From positions 1-16,352 of the forward strand of contig JAISVU010000268.1 in assembly GCA_031271375.1 (NCBI GenBank): a stretch of 16,352 nt of DNA, given 5' to 3'. This DNA is from Clostridiales bacterium (GTDB taxonomy: Bacteria; Bacillota; Clostridia; Lachnospirales; WRAX01). The notes under the pieces were generated by a model. The model made no database searches. It had not been told where the DNA came from and worked only from the letters and a program-made list of their open reading frames with translations. Both the position numbers and the translations under genes were made by a program. Position 1 is the stretch's first letter. Each line of letters opens with the position of its first letter. Shown here in pieces: positions 6,661-13,854 of this stretch.

Positions 6661-6754
6661 AGTCATATCCCTTCTACATGTTTTTGTTTATAGATATGAC
6701 ATATCGGCATGGGATGTTAATCCGCAACTTACATTCCCGAATAACAGGCGGGCG

Positions 6755-7066
6755 TCACGAGCTCTTATACGCCCAATCCCCTTCGTCCGGGACCAATACG
6801 ACCTGACCCTCCATGATCTTCTTCGCGGCGAAGAGGGAGCGGATCATGTGGTCTATGCTCTCGGCGCTGGTGAATATCATCGACAGCGGATAGTCCCGGG
6901 TGCTGGCGTACCCCACGGGGCCGAAATCGCCGGGCGCGGGCGCTCTTTGGGGTTCCTGGCCGGAGAAGAGCAGCGCCCCGCGTCCATAGTCGCCGCCGAT
7001 TGTGATGCCGATGTCGCCCGTGCCGAATTTCATAAGCATTGAGCCGTTGTGATGCTGCTTAATCAT
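6755..7066 (-). CDS. unknown 103-aa protein overlapping immA-like gene
   Basis: A soluble 103-aa protein that I do not recognise. It begins MIKQHHNGSMLMKFGTGDIG, has a Gly-rich part (GGDYGRGALLFSGQ), then GDFGPVGYASTRDYP, and ends GQVVLVPDEGDWAYKSS. There are no membrane segments and no catalytic motif that I can name. The start ATG overlaps the end of the ImmA-like gene by 8 nt, and a GGGGGAG site lies 4 nt upstream, so translation is real by context. The overlap suggests a role tied to the XRE/ImmA pair. A gap of 94 nt separates it from the holin-like gene. Confidence 0.7.
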   Translation of the reverse strand: MIKQHHNGSMLMKFGTGDIGITIGGDYGRGALLFSGQEPQRAPAPGDFGPVGYASTRDYPLSMIFTSAESIDHMIRSLFAAKKIMEGQVVLVPDEGDWAYKSS

Positions 7067-7604
7067 ATTGCTCCCCCTTTTTTGATAAAAAACCGCTGTC
7101 CAAATCCACCGGGCTTAGTACGTCGTAGCCCCTGCGCGTCATGCTGTAGAGCTTGAAGGCCAGCAGCGGCGGCGGAACGCACAGTTCCCTCGCCGCCATG
7201 AAATAATCCGTATCTTCCCTCGCGGCGGTCTCCATCACCGTTTCGTCGTCCAGCATGAAGTCAGCGATAAATAAATTGGCTTCCCGCTCGTAGCGCCCGG
7301 CGTTACTGAAGAGGTTAAAATCCCGCATCGCCTTCACGGGGCTGGACAGGATAACGCTCTTATGAAGTATCAGATGCGCCGCCTCATGCCCCGCCGTGAC
7401 CTTCATCTCGGCGTCGCGCAGTTTATTGTTCACGACGGCGTACATGCAGCGGTTCATTATAGCGCTGTAACCCTTGAGGCCGTTGCCGGCGTACTCGTTT
7501 GAAAAAACCGTCACCGCGCCGATGCCCTTGAGCAGCCGGTAAGGATCCCTCGTGCCGTGCCTATCCAGCGCGCGCAGGACCGCGGAGTAGACAAAATCAG
7601 TCAA
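7059..7604 (-). CDS. ImmA/IrrE-type metallopeptidase
   Basis: A 181-aa zinc peptidase of the ImmA/IrrE family (PF06114). The core is VTAGHEAAHLILH with HEAAH at residues 73-77 (zinc ligands and catalytic Glu), followed by YEREANLFIADFML at about 105-118, where a Glu is the third ligand. The start is TTG at 7604: GGGGGG lies 8 nt upstream, and it falls 17 nt after the XRE stop codon. The frame is open further upstream, but that overlaps XRE coding sequence and has no ATG with a better site. Family members (ImmA of ICEBs1, IrrE/PprI of Deinococcus) cut an XRE-type repressor to switch genes on after DNA damage. The XRE gene next door is the likely target. The C-terminal part (100-181) has no recognised motif. 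Confidence 0.9.
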   Translation of the reverse strand: MTDFVYSAVLRALDRHGTRDPYRLLKGIGAVTVFSNEYAGNGLKGYSAIMNRCMYAVVNNKLRDAEMKVTAGHEAAHLILHKSVILSSPVKAMRDFNLFSNAGRYEREANLFIADFMLDDETVMETAAREDTDYFMAARELCVPPPLLAFKLYSMTRRGYDVLSPVDLDSGFLSKKGEQYD

Positions 7605-7620
7605 ATACGACGCCCCCCGC

Positions 7621-8031
7621 CTATCGCGCTTTCTTATACTTGCGCGGCGTGAACTTATCCCTCGCCCTGTTCTTAGAGTCCAGGAACAGGCCCTGCATCT
7701 CGTGCATAAAGGCGATTTGATCCTCCTCCGACAGTTCCCCCCCGGCGAACATCGCTGCCGCCTGCTCCAAGATGACCTCGGCCTGGGCAAGGCCGCGCCG
7801 CCCGTACTTCTCGGCCGCCTCGGTGAGGAATTCCTCGTCCTCGGTAAGGAAATAGTTGACGTTTATGCCGAAATACTCTGCTATCTTAAAATAAACGGAA
7901 TGGGCGGGGTGGGAAAACCCGCGCTCGTAGTTGTTTAGCGTGGCCCTGGTGACGCCGATGGCCTCCCCCAGCTCTTTTTGCGTCAGCCCCTTTTTCTTCC
8001 GCTGCTCCCGCAGCTTATCGCCGAATTTCAT
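7621..8031 (-). CDS. XRE-family transcriptional repressor (ImmR-like)
   Basis: A 136-aa regulator. Residues 1-60 are a helix-turn-helix domain of the Cro/C1 type (MKFGDKLREQRKKKGLTQKE, then ATLNNYERGFSHPAH), with the recognition helix near residues 27-37. The rest is a mostly helical, charged C-terminus that ends TPRKYKKAR. A GGAGGGAG site lies 4 nt upstream. It is the first gene of the minus-strand run, with a strong promoter at 8100-8128. The pairing with an ImmA-like peptidase gene directly downstream suggests that it is a cleavable repressor. It probably binds the GTAAA/TTTAC sites in the 8041-8274 region and controls its own gene; control of the divergent mgl genes is possible but not shown. 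Confidence 0.93.
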   Translation of the reverse strand: MKFGDKLREQRKKKGLTQKELGEAIGVTRATLNNYERGFSHPAHSVYFKIAEYFGINVNYFLTEDEEFLTEAAEKYGRRGLAQAEVILEQAAAMFAGGELSEEDQIAFMHEMQGLFLDSKNRARDKFTPRKYKKAR

Positions 8032-8057
8032 CTTGCTCCCTCCTGAGTGCAGTATAT

Positions 8058-8210
8058 TTTACAATAGTCATGAAATATGTAAAAATAAATTGTGCAATTA
8101 TTGTAAAACGCTTTTACTGTTTTGTCAAGCAAAATATAAATTATTTTTGACATATTTAGCATGTTGATAATGCACAAAAAATGTAAAGTGATATTGTAAC
8201 TTATTTTACA
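8058..8210. promoter_or_regulatory. array of TGTAAA/TTTACA half-sites between XRE and mglB genes
   Basis: TTTACA at 8058-8063, TGTAAA at 8078-8083, 8102-8107 and 8182-8187, TGTAAC at 8195-8200 and TTTACA at 8205-8210. GTAAAA-CGC-TTTTAC (8103-8117) is a perfect 15-nt palindrome between the -10 and -35 of the XRE promoter. ATGTAAA and TTTACAT (8181-8187, 8205-8211) form a second inverted pair ending just before the mglB -35. A different word, TTGTGCAAT, occurs at 8090-8098 and 8245-8253, with TTGTGCA on the minus strand at 8177-8171. The region is AT-rich, so some matches may be chance. Confidence 0.55.
8100..8128 (-). promoter_or_regulatory. promoter of the XRE/ImmA run
   Basis: Minus strand TTGACA (8128-8123), 17-nt spacer, TACAAT (8105-8100). 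It lies about 70 nt upstream of the XRE start codon. The spacer holds most of the palindrome GTAAAA-CGC-TTTTAC, so a bound repressor would block polymerase. Confidence 0.8.
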
Positions 8211-8212
8211 TA

Positions 8213-8240
8213 TTGACTTTTACTTCCGGTGATGTATAAT
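8213..8240 (+). promoter_or_regulatory. promoter of the mgl operon
   Basis: TTGACT (8213-8218), 16-nt spacer, TATAAT (8235-8240). Transcription would begin near 8247, giving a leader of under 30 nt before mglB. A TTTACAT half-site abuts the -35. Confidence 0.85.
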
Positions 8241-8274
8241 AATCTTGTGCAATACAAACTAAAGGAGGATTTCT

Positions 8275-9372
8275 ATGAAGAAAATGCTGTCACTGTTAAT
8301 CGTCGCCGTGCTGGCCTTTACAATGGCCGCCTGCGCCTCTCCCGCCGCGCCCGCTGGCGGGGACGCTATCAAGGTTGACGTGTTCTGGTACACCTTTGGG
8401 GACACATACCTTACGGGAGTGCGCACCGCGATGGAAAACGAGCTGAACGGGCTGGACAACATCACCTACACAATGCACGACTGCGAAGAAGACCAGGCCA
8501 CCCAGACCCAGAAGGTGGAGACGGCGATTACGCAAGGCACCGACCTCTTAATCGTGAACATCGTGACCACGGGTTCTGAAGAAGCCGCGCAGAATATCTG
8601 CGACCTGGCCAAAGCGAACGATCTGCCCATCGTGTTCTTCAACCGTGAGGTTTCCGACAACGTAATCAACTCCTACGAGAACGCCTGCTTTGTGGGCACC
8701 GACGCCGACGAGGCCGGTTACATGCAGGGCCAGGCGGCCGCCGAGTTCCTTCTGCTTGAGGGCAACGAGAAGTACGACCTCAACGGCGACGGCCAGATCA
8801 GCTACATCATGTTCCGCGGCGAGCACGGCAACGCCGAAGCCTTCGGCCGCACGCTGTACTCCGTAACAGAAGCAAACAGGCTTCTTGAGGAGAGCGGCCT
8901 TGTGCTTGTACCCTCGCCCGCCAACGAAACCAGCACCCAGTATGACGACGACGGGATCAGCAACTACTTCCTTTACGGTAACTGGTCGGCAGCCAACGCC
9001 GCGGAGCTTATGCGTACCGCGCTGACGGCGAACAACCTGGACGACGGCTCCATCGAGCTTATCCTTGCCAATAACGACGACCAGGCCCTGGGCGCCATCG
9101 AAGCGATGAACGAAGAGGGCTACAACACAGGCGTAGCCGACGCGGGATACATCCCGGTGTTCGGCGTTGACGCCACCGCAGTGGCTATGGAAGCCATTAC
9201 TGCCGGCAAGATGACTGGCACAGTGCTTCAGGACGGCCCCGCAATGGCAGGCTGTATCGTTGGCCTCGCCAAGAACATCGCGGAAGGTAAACCTCTTGCT
9301 GACGGCACCGAAGATATGAACGTGGACGAAGGCGTGTTCAAGATACGTATTCCTTACGCAATCGTGAAGTAA
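8275..9372 (+). CDS. mglB: galactose/glucose-binding lipoprotein, MglB-like
   Basis: A 365-aa exported sugar-binding lipoprotein of the Mgl ABC importer. The signal ends at MAACASPAAP (Cys about residue 20). The mature fold is a periplasmic binding protein of the Peripla_BP_4 type: VDVFWYTFGDTYL, ITQGTDLLIVNIVTT, LPIVFFNREV, CFVGTDADEAGYMQG. DLNGDGQISYIMFRGEHGN matches the calcium-binding loop of E. coli MglB (DLNKDGQI), a good marker of this branch. Later parts are ELILANNDDQALGAIEAM and PVFGVDATAVAMEAI. The ATG has AAAGGAGG 7-8 nt upstream. It is first in the operon and should be expressed more than mglA, helped by the hairpin element after it. The true sugar may be another hexose. Confidence 0.93.
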   Translation: MKKMLSLLIVAVLAFTMAACASPAAPAGGDAIKVDVFWYTFGDTYLTGVRTAMENELNGLDNITYTMHDCEEDQATQTQKVETAITQGTDLLIVNIVTTGSEEAAQNICDLAKANDLPIVFFNREVSDNVINSYENACFVGTDADEAGYMQGQAAAEFLLLEGNEKYDLNGDGQISYIMFRGEHGNAEAFGRTLYSVTEANRLLEESGLVLVPSPANETSTQYDDDGISNYFLYGNWSAANAAELMRTALTANNLDDGSIELILANNDDQALGAIEAMNEEGYNTGVADAGYIPVFGVDATAVAMEAITAGKMTGTVLQDGPAMAGCIVGLAKNIAEGKPLADGTEDMNVDEGVFKIRIPYAIVK

Positions 9373-9375
9373 AGT

Positions 9376-9398
9376 TGTAGGGACGGTGTAATGCCGCC
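9376..9398. repeat. degenerate GTAGGG(A/G)CG repeat, copy 3
   Basis: TGTAGGGACGGTGTAATGCCGCC, just after the mglB stop, has the GTAGGG-x-CG core and a weaker inverted part (GG-CGG and CCGCC). It matches the other copies less well and overlaps the left arm of the mini-element at 9384-9523. Confidence 0.4.
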
Positions 9399-9523
9399 TT
9401 TACACAGTCTTTTTCTCTGCCTCCGTTTCTCTGTGTCTCTGTGTGAAAAGGTTTTAAAGAATTTTACACACGGAGGCACAGAGGTTTGGAGAAAAAATCG
9501 CAGAGGCTGCGTCATTACATCGG
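9384..9523. repeat. nested inverted-repeat mini-element between mglB and mglA
   Basis: About 140 bp with three nested pairs of arms. Outer: CGGTGTAATGCCGC (9384-9397) and GCGTCATTACATCG (9509-9522), 12 of 14 matching as inverted copies. Middle: TTTTTCTC (9410-9417) and GAGAAAAA (9489-9496). Inner: CTCTGTGTCTCTGTGTG then AAAA (9429-9449) and TTTT then ACACACGGAGGCACAGAG (9462-9483), which pair nearly completely in RNA with two G-U pairs and a bulge around a 12-nt loop. No reading frame and no clear target duplication were seen. It fits a MITE-like element or a mobile hairpin repeat, and may also lower transcription from mglB into mglA. This entry also describes most of the 183-bp gap. Confidence 0.68.
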
Positions 9524-9561
9524 TATTAAATCATAGACAATGTTGAAATAGGTGAATGGGC

Positions 9562-11043
9562 ATGTTATTGCAAATCAAGAACATCAGTAAAGAATTCCCC
9601 GGAGTCAAGGCGCTGGACGATGTGAGCCTGGATGTCCAGGGCGGTTCCATTCATTCGCTGATGGGTGAGAACGGGGCAGGGAAGTCCACGCTGATGAAGT
9701 GTCTCTTTGGGATATATTCCGCAGACAGCGGGGAGTTTGTACTGGAAGGCAAAAGGGTAAGTTTCCCTAATGCCAGGGAGGCCATGCTGAACGGCGTTTC
9801 TATGGTTCATCAAGAATTAAACCAGGTGCATACCCGCAGCGTTATGGAGAACATCTGGCTTGGGCGTTTTCCCGGGCGGTTCGCGGTAGTAAACCACGCC
9901 AAGATGCACCGGGACACGCAGGCAATTTTTGCGGAACTGGGCATATCGATCGACCCGAGGGCTATAATCAGCTCCCTTTCCGTTTCCCAGCGGCAGATGG
10001 TGGAGATAGCGAAGGCGGTGTCCCACAACAGCAAGATAATAGTGTTCGACGAGCCCACGTCGTCCCTCACCCAGGACGAGGTGGATCATCTATTTGAAAT
10101 TATATTCAATCTTAGAGACAAAGGCTGCGGCATTATCTATATATCCCATAGAATGAATGAAATATTGAAGATATCCGACGACGTCTCCGTAATGCGGGAC
10201 GGAAAGCTAGTGGGTACGGAACCGGCGGCGAACCTGACGACGGAGCGCATAATAACGATGATGGTGGGCAGGGAACTGGACAATGTATACCCGCCAAAGG
10301 ACAATGTCCCCGGCGCGGCGGCGCTGTCCGTCGAGGGGTTAAGCGCTATGTACCGTAACCTAAACGACGTGTCGTTTGAGCTGCGAAAAGGCGAGATTCT
10401 GGGGATAGCGGGGCTTGTAGGCGCTGGGCGCACCGAGCTTTTAGAGGCCCTTTTCGGGCTGTCTACCGTGAAGTCCGGCAAGATTATTAAAGACGATAAA
10501 ATCCAGAAGAATAAAAATTCCCGGAGGTCAAAGCGCAACGGCTTCGCGATGCTGACCGAGGAACGCAGAGCTACCGGGATATTCGGCATCCTCAGCGTGC
10601 GCGAAAACGTGACTGTCGCCAATATTAAAAGTTACCGCAGGGGGCCGTACATCAGCTCAAAGAAGATGCAAAAAGATACCGACTGGGCCATAACTGCGCT
10701 GCGCGTTAAAACGCCGGGGCAGGAAACCAAGATCAACTCGCTCTCCGGCGGCAACCAGCAGAAGGTCATCTTTGGGCGCTGGCTCCTTACTCAGCCTGAT
10801 ATCCTGCTGCTGGACGAGCCGACGCGGGGCATTGACGTCGGCGCTAAATATGAAATATATCAGCTTATGATAGATTTGGCAAAAGAGGGTAAGTCCATTA
10901 TAATGGTATCCAGCGAGCTGCCCGAGCTGCTGGGCGTATGCGACCGGATTCTTGTTATGTCCGGCGGGCGGTTAAGCGGCGAGCTGGAGGCCAGGAACAC
11001 CACGCAGGAAGAGATAATGGCCCTGGCCGCGAAAAACGCGTGA
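9562..11043 (+). CDS. mglA: sugar ABC transporter ATP-binding protein, MglA-like
   Basis: A 493-aa double ATPase, two fused nucleotide-binding domains, that drives sugar import. Domain one: ISKEFPGVKALDDVSL, Walker A GENGAGKST (about residues 35-43), signature LSVSQRQMVEIAKA, Walker B IIVFDEPTSSLT, and the H-loop YISHRMNEI. Domain two: FELRKGEILGIAGLVGAGRT (degenerate Walker A), a diverged middle with LTEERRATGIF, signature LSGGNQQKVIFGRWL and Walker B ILLLDEPTRGIDVGAKYE. This split is typical of MglA/RbsA (about 500 aa). An ATG at 9556 is also in frame, but AGGTG is only 1 nt before it and 7 nt before 9562, so 9562 is chosen. The stop TGA forms part of the ribosome binding site of the next gene. 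Confidence 0.95.
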   Translation: MLLQIKNISKEFPGVKALDDVSLDVQGGSIHSLMGENGAGKSTLMKCLFGIYSADSGEFVLEGKRVSFPNAREAMLNGVSMVHQELNQVHTRSVMENIWLGRFPGRFAVVNHAKMHRDTQAIFAELGISIDPRAIISSLSVSQRQMVEIAKAVSHNSKIIVFDEPTSSLTQDEVDHLFEIIFNLRDKGCGIIYISHRMNEILKISDDVSVMRDGKLVGTEPAANLTTERIITMMVGRELDNVYPPKDNVPGAAALSVEGLSAMYRNLNDVSFELRKGEILGIAGLVGAGRTELLEALFGLSTVKSGKIIKDDKIQKNKNSRRSKRNGFAMLTEERRATGIFGILSVRENVTVANIKSYRRGPYISSKKMQKDTDWAITALRVKTPGQETKINSLSGGNQQKVIFGRWLLTQPDILLLDEPTRGIDVGAKYEIYQLMIDLAKEGKSIIMVSSELPELLGVCDRILVMSGGRLSGELEARNTTQEEIMALAAKNA

Positions 11044-11052
11044 GGTAATAAT

Positions 11053-11571
11053 ATGCTGTCAGAGAAGCATGAATCAGTATTGAGGATTTTATATAATCTT
11101 TTTATAAACGAAGATATGACCTGGGCTTTGACTGGAAGCACGGCGTTTTGCATTCAGGGGATGCTGCTTGTGCCCGACGATATCGACATTCAAACCGACC
11201 ATGCCGGGGCTTATCGGATTAACGAGCTGCTTAAGCCATATGTAAAGCAACCCGTTTCCTTTTCCACCTCTACCAGCAAGCACATCCGTTCGCATTTCGG
11301 GCGTTTCGAGATAGACGGCGTGCTGGTTGAGGTAATGGGCGATATTCAAAAGAAGCTGTATAACGGGTGGGAGAAAGTAACCGACTTGAAACCGATTATT
11401 CACTTTATTAATTATAAAGGCATGAAGCTGCCGGTTCTGAGCCTTTCATACGAAAGCGCCGCTTACCGGAAGATGGGGCGCGTTGAACGGGCTGAGGAGA
11501 TAGACAGGTTCATTTATAAAACGTCAACATCGGCAGACAGACAGGAGGCAAGCAATGACTTCACCGTTTAA
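11053..11571 (+). CDS. nucleotidyltransferase-superfamily protein inside the mgl operon
   Basis: A 172-aa protein with the polymerase-beta-type nucleotidyltransferase signature: LTGSTAFCIQGM (Gly28, Ser29), 13 residues, then DDIDIQTD (Asp43, Asp45). A third acidic residue may be Glu93 or Asp97 in GVLVEVMGDI. The pattern hGS-x9-13-DhD is typical of the superfamily, including stand-alone small transferases and AbiEii-type toxins. No HEPN partner or antitoxin gene lies next to it. The ATG has GAGGT (sharing the mglA stop codon) about 7 nt upstream. Its end overlaps the mglC start by 17 nt, and carries the AGGAGG site of mglC, so it is translated with the operon. What it modifies is unknown. The last 25 residues are hydrophilic with no motif. 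Confidence 0.8.
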   Translation: MLSEKHESVLRILYNLFINEDMTWALTGSTAFCIQGMLLVPDDIDIQTDHAGAYRINELLKPYVKQPVSFSTSTSKHIRSHFGRFEIDGVLVEVMGDIQKKLYNGWEKVTDLKPIIHFINYKGMKLPVLSLSYESAAYRKMGRVERAEEIDRFIYKTSTSADRQEASNDFTV

Positions 11572-12670
11572 ACGCATGAGCGGCCGGTTTCGCGCAATGA
11601 CAAGTGAGTACAAGGCGCTGGATTCCAGAGGAAAGCGCCGCTGGTGGGGCGATTTCCTCATCCGCAACGCTATCTACATTATCATCGTCCTTGTCGTTAT
11701 CTACGTCCAGATTTACAGCATCAACAACACGACGAACAACTTCATATCGCTCCGCTCGTTCGCGGACATATTAAAACGCGCCAGCTCCAGCATGTTCCTT
11801 GCGTTGGGCGTCGGCGGCATTATAATACTCACGGGGACGGATCTCTCGGCGGGGCGGCTCATGGGCCTAATAGCCTGTGTCTGCGCGTCGCTGCTGCAAA
11901 TGCCGCTGGAGCAATACAGCGCAAAGATGTTCCCCGATATGGCCCCGCCGCCTATTATTATGGTTTTATTATTGGCGATGGCCATTGGGGCGCTCTTCGG
12001 GGCTTTCAACGGTTATTGCGTATCGAAGTTTAAGCTCCACCCCTTTATCGTCACGCTGGCGACGCAATTAATTCTGTACGGTATTGTCCTGATGTATTTA
12101 AGTCTTGGTAAAAACGGCGGCGGCCCCATATCCGGCCTTACCGACGCTTATAAAAACATTGTTAAGGCTGATATCAAATGGATTCAGAACCTAACCGGCG
12201 TGGCTATCCCGTACTATGTGCCGTATGCGCTGATCGCGGCTATGATTATGTGGTTCATGTGGAATAAGACTGCGCTGGGCAAGAATATGTACGCCGTGGG
12301 GGCCAATCCCGAAGCGGCCAACGTCTCAGGCATATCCGTTATGAAGACCACTATACTGGTGTTTATGATGGCGGGCATCCTTTACGGCTTTTCCGGGTTT
12401 ATCGAATCAGCCAGGGTGGGCTCCAACGGGCCTACCACCGGCGCGAACGCCGAACTGGACGCTATTGCAGCCTGCGTTATCGGCGGCGTGAGCTTCACCG
12501 GCGGCATAGGCAAGATCAGCGGCGTCATCACCGGGGTTATCCTTCTGGAAATTATCAGCGTGTCGCTACAGTGGCTCAGTGTGTCAACGAATATGCAGTA
12601 TGTCATTAAGGGCATAATCATACTGGTGGCCGTCGCGATAGATATGCGCAAATACCTTGCCAAGAAGTAA
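11555..12670 (+). CDS. mglC: sugar ABC transporter permease, MglC-like
   Basis: A 371-aa permease of the BPD_transp_2 family with about nine or ten membrane segments. Residues 1-37 are a basic, hydrophilic N-terminal extension (PFKRMSGRFRAM, RGKRRWWGDF), longer than in E. coli MglC. After it come ALGVGGIIILTGTDLSAGRL (the GTDLSAGR element of MglC/RbsC), FGAFNGYCVSKFKLHPFIVT, LGKNMYAVGANPEAANVSGI (cytoplasmic coupling loop) and GANAELDAIAACVIGGVSF with GGIGKISG. An AGGAGG site 6 nt before the ATG lies within the end of the nucleotidyltransferase gene. It forms the channel together with the MglA ATPase and MglB. Confidence 0.95.
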   Translation: MTSPFKRMSGRFRAMTSEYKALDSRGKRRWWGDFLIRNAIYIIIVLVVIYVQIYSINNTTNNFISLRSFADILKRASSSMFLALGVGGIIILTGTDLSAGRLMGLIACVCASLLQMPLEQYSAKMFPDMAPPPIIMVLLLAMAIGALFGAFNGYCVSKFKLHPFIVTLATQLILYGIVLMYLSLGKNGGGPISGLTDAYKNIVKADIKWIQNLTGVAIPYYVPYALIAAMIMWFMWNKTALGKNMYAVGANPEAANVSGISVMKTTILVFMMAGILYGFSGFIESARVGSNGPTTGANAELDAIAACVIGGVSFTGGIGKISGVITGVILLEIISVSLQWLSVSTNMQYVIKGIIILVAVAIDMRKYLAKK

Positions 12671-12684
12671 AAGTGGAAGTAATG

Positions 12685-13854
12685 ATGGATAAAACGATAA
12701 AACTCTTTTACGAAAACGTCTTGGAAACCCGCTTTACCGCAACCGTACTCAGCTGCGAACGCGATAAGGCGGGTTATAAGGTTGTCTTGGACAGGACGCT
12801 GTTCTATCCCGAGGGCGGGGGGCAGCCGGCGGATAAAGGAAGCCTGGACGACGCCGCCGTAAACGACGCGCGGGAGAAGGACGGGCTTATATACCATTAT
12901 ACCGACAGGCCCTTTGAACCGGGGCAGACCGTGAGCGGCCAGGTAGACTGGGAACGCCGGGCCGCCTTTATGCGCAATCACACGGGGGAGCATATCGTTT
13001 CAGGGATACTGAGCAGCCGCTTTGGGCTCTCCAACGTGGGCTTCCATATGGGTGCCGGTTTTACGACTATAGATACCTCAGCCCCGATAAGCAAAGAAGA
13101 CCTCAAAACCGTGGAGCTTATCGCGAATAAGGCCGTCCGCGATAATATAGGCGTCCTTACGGAATTCCCGGACGGCGACGGCCTTAGGACGATGGACTTC
13201 CGCAGTAAGCTGCCCGAAAACGCGCTGATAGGCGGGGAAATCCGGGTCGTCACGGTACCGGGTTATGACGCCTGTGCCTGCTGCGGCCTTCATTATTTTA
13301 CGACAGGCGCAGTTGGGATAATAAAGCTCGTGGATTCCCAAAAGTATAAGGCGGGGACGCGTATATATATGCTCTGCGGCGAAGACGCGCTAAAAGACTA
13401 CGCCGCGAAGAACGAAGCGGTATACGGTATTTCCGTTCTTTTGTCCGCACAGCCCGATAAGGTGTTCCCGGCGGTGCAGGCGCTCATCGCCGAAAAATCT
13501 TCCCTTGAACAGCGAATAATAGGCTATAAAAACAGGCTCTTTGCCTCCGCCGCCGAAGCGGTTCCAGAGGGGAGCCCTTATTACTGTCATTTTGAGGAAG
13601 GCCTAAGCCCTGACGACATGAAGCGGCTTGCGACGCTGATTGCGGAACGCGCCGGTATTGCCGCCGTCTTTTCGGGCACGGAAGGAATGTATAAATACGC
13701 GCTCTATTCAAAGAACGGCGTATCGGATGCCGCCAGCGCGTTAAACGCCGCATTTAATGGCAAGGGCGGGATGAGAGAAGCGCTGGCCCAGGGGGCTGTA
13801 ATCGGTACGGAGAGCGCAATTAAAGCGTTCTTTGTCAAAGGATTCGTTAATTAG
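12685..13854 (+). CDS. alanyl-tRNA editing protein, AlaX-L type
   Basis: A 389-aa homolog of the editing domain of alanyl-tRNA synthetase that clears Ser or Gly from mischarged tRNA-Ala. Motifs: LFYPEGGGQPADKG near residue 35; HTGEHIVSG near 95-103, giving two zinc-binding His (HxxxH); GGEIRVVTVPGYDACACCGLHYF, with CxxxH of the second zinc pair. The length and the C-terminal part (about 230-389) fit the long AlaX class, with a DHHA1-like end in which NGKGGMREALAQGA stands in place of the usual GGGG-x6-AQ-type segment. The start at 12685 follows GGAAGT at 5 nt; GTG 12673 and ATG 12682 are in-frame options with poorer spacing. It begins 14 nt after mglC, so it is probably co-transcribed. It ends by overlapping the convergent gene by 8 nt. 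Confidence 0.9.
   Translation: MDKTIKLFYENVLETRFTATVLSCERDKAGYKVVLDRTLFYPEGGGQPADKGSLDDAAVNDAREKDGLIYHYTDRPFEPGQTVSGQVDWERRAAFMRNHTGEHIVSGILSSRFGLSNVGFHMGAGFTTIDTSAPISKEDLKTVELIANKAVRDNIGVLTEFPDGDGLRTMDFRSKLPENALIGGEIRVVTVPGYDACACCGLHYFTTGAVGIIKLVDSQKYKAGTRIYMLCGEDALKDYAAKNEAVYGISVLLSAQPDKVFPAVQALIAEKSSLEQRIIGYKNRLFASAAEAVPEGSPYYCHFEEGLSPDDMKRLATLIAERAGIAAVFSGTEGMYKYALYSKNGVSDAASALNAAFNGKGGMREALAQGAVIGTESAIKAFFVKGFVN

Noticed and set aside
6244..8031. Complete prophage
   Set aside because: No integrase, terminase, capsid, tail or endolysin genes and no attachment-site repeats. A remnant or domesticated module is the most that can be said.
8103..8117. CcpA cre site
   Set aside because: TGTAAAACGCTTTTAC resembles a cre site but has an extra A before the central CG, so it does not fit the spacing. 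It fits the GTAAA half-site pattern of the region better.
9376..9555. Rho-independent terminator after mglB
   Set aside because: The inner hairpin is strong, but no T-run follows it on the plus strand. Partial attenuation is still possible.
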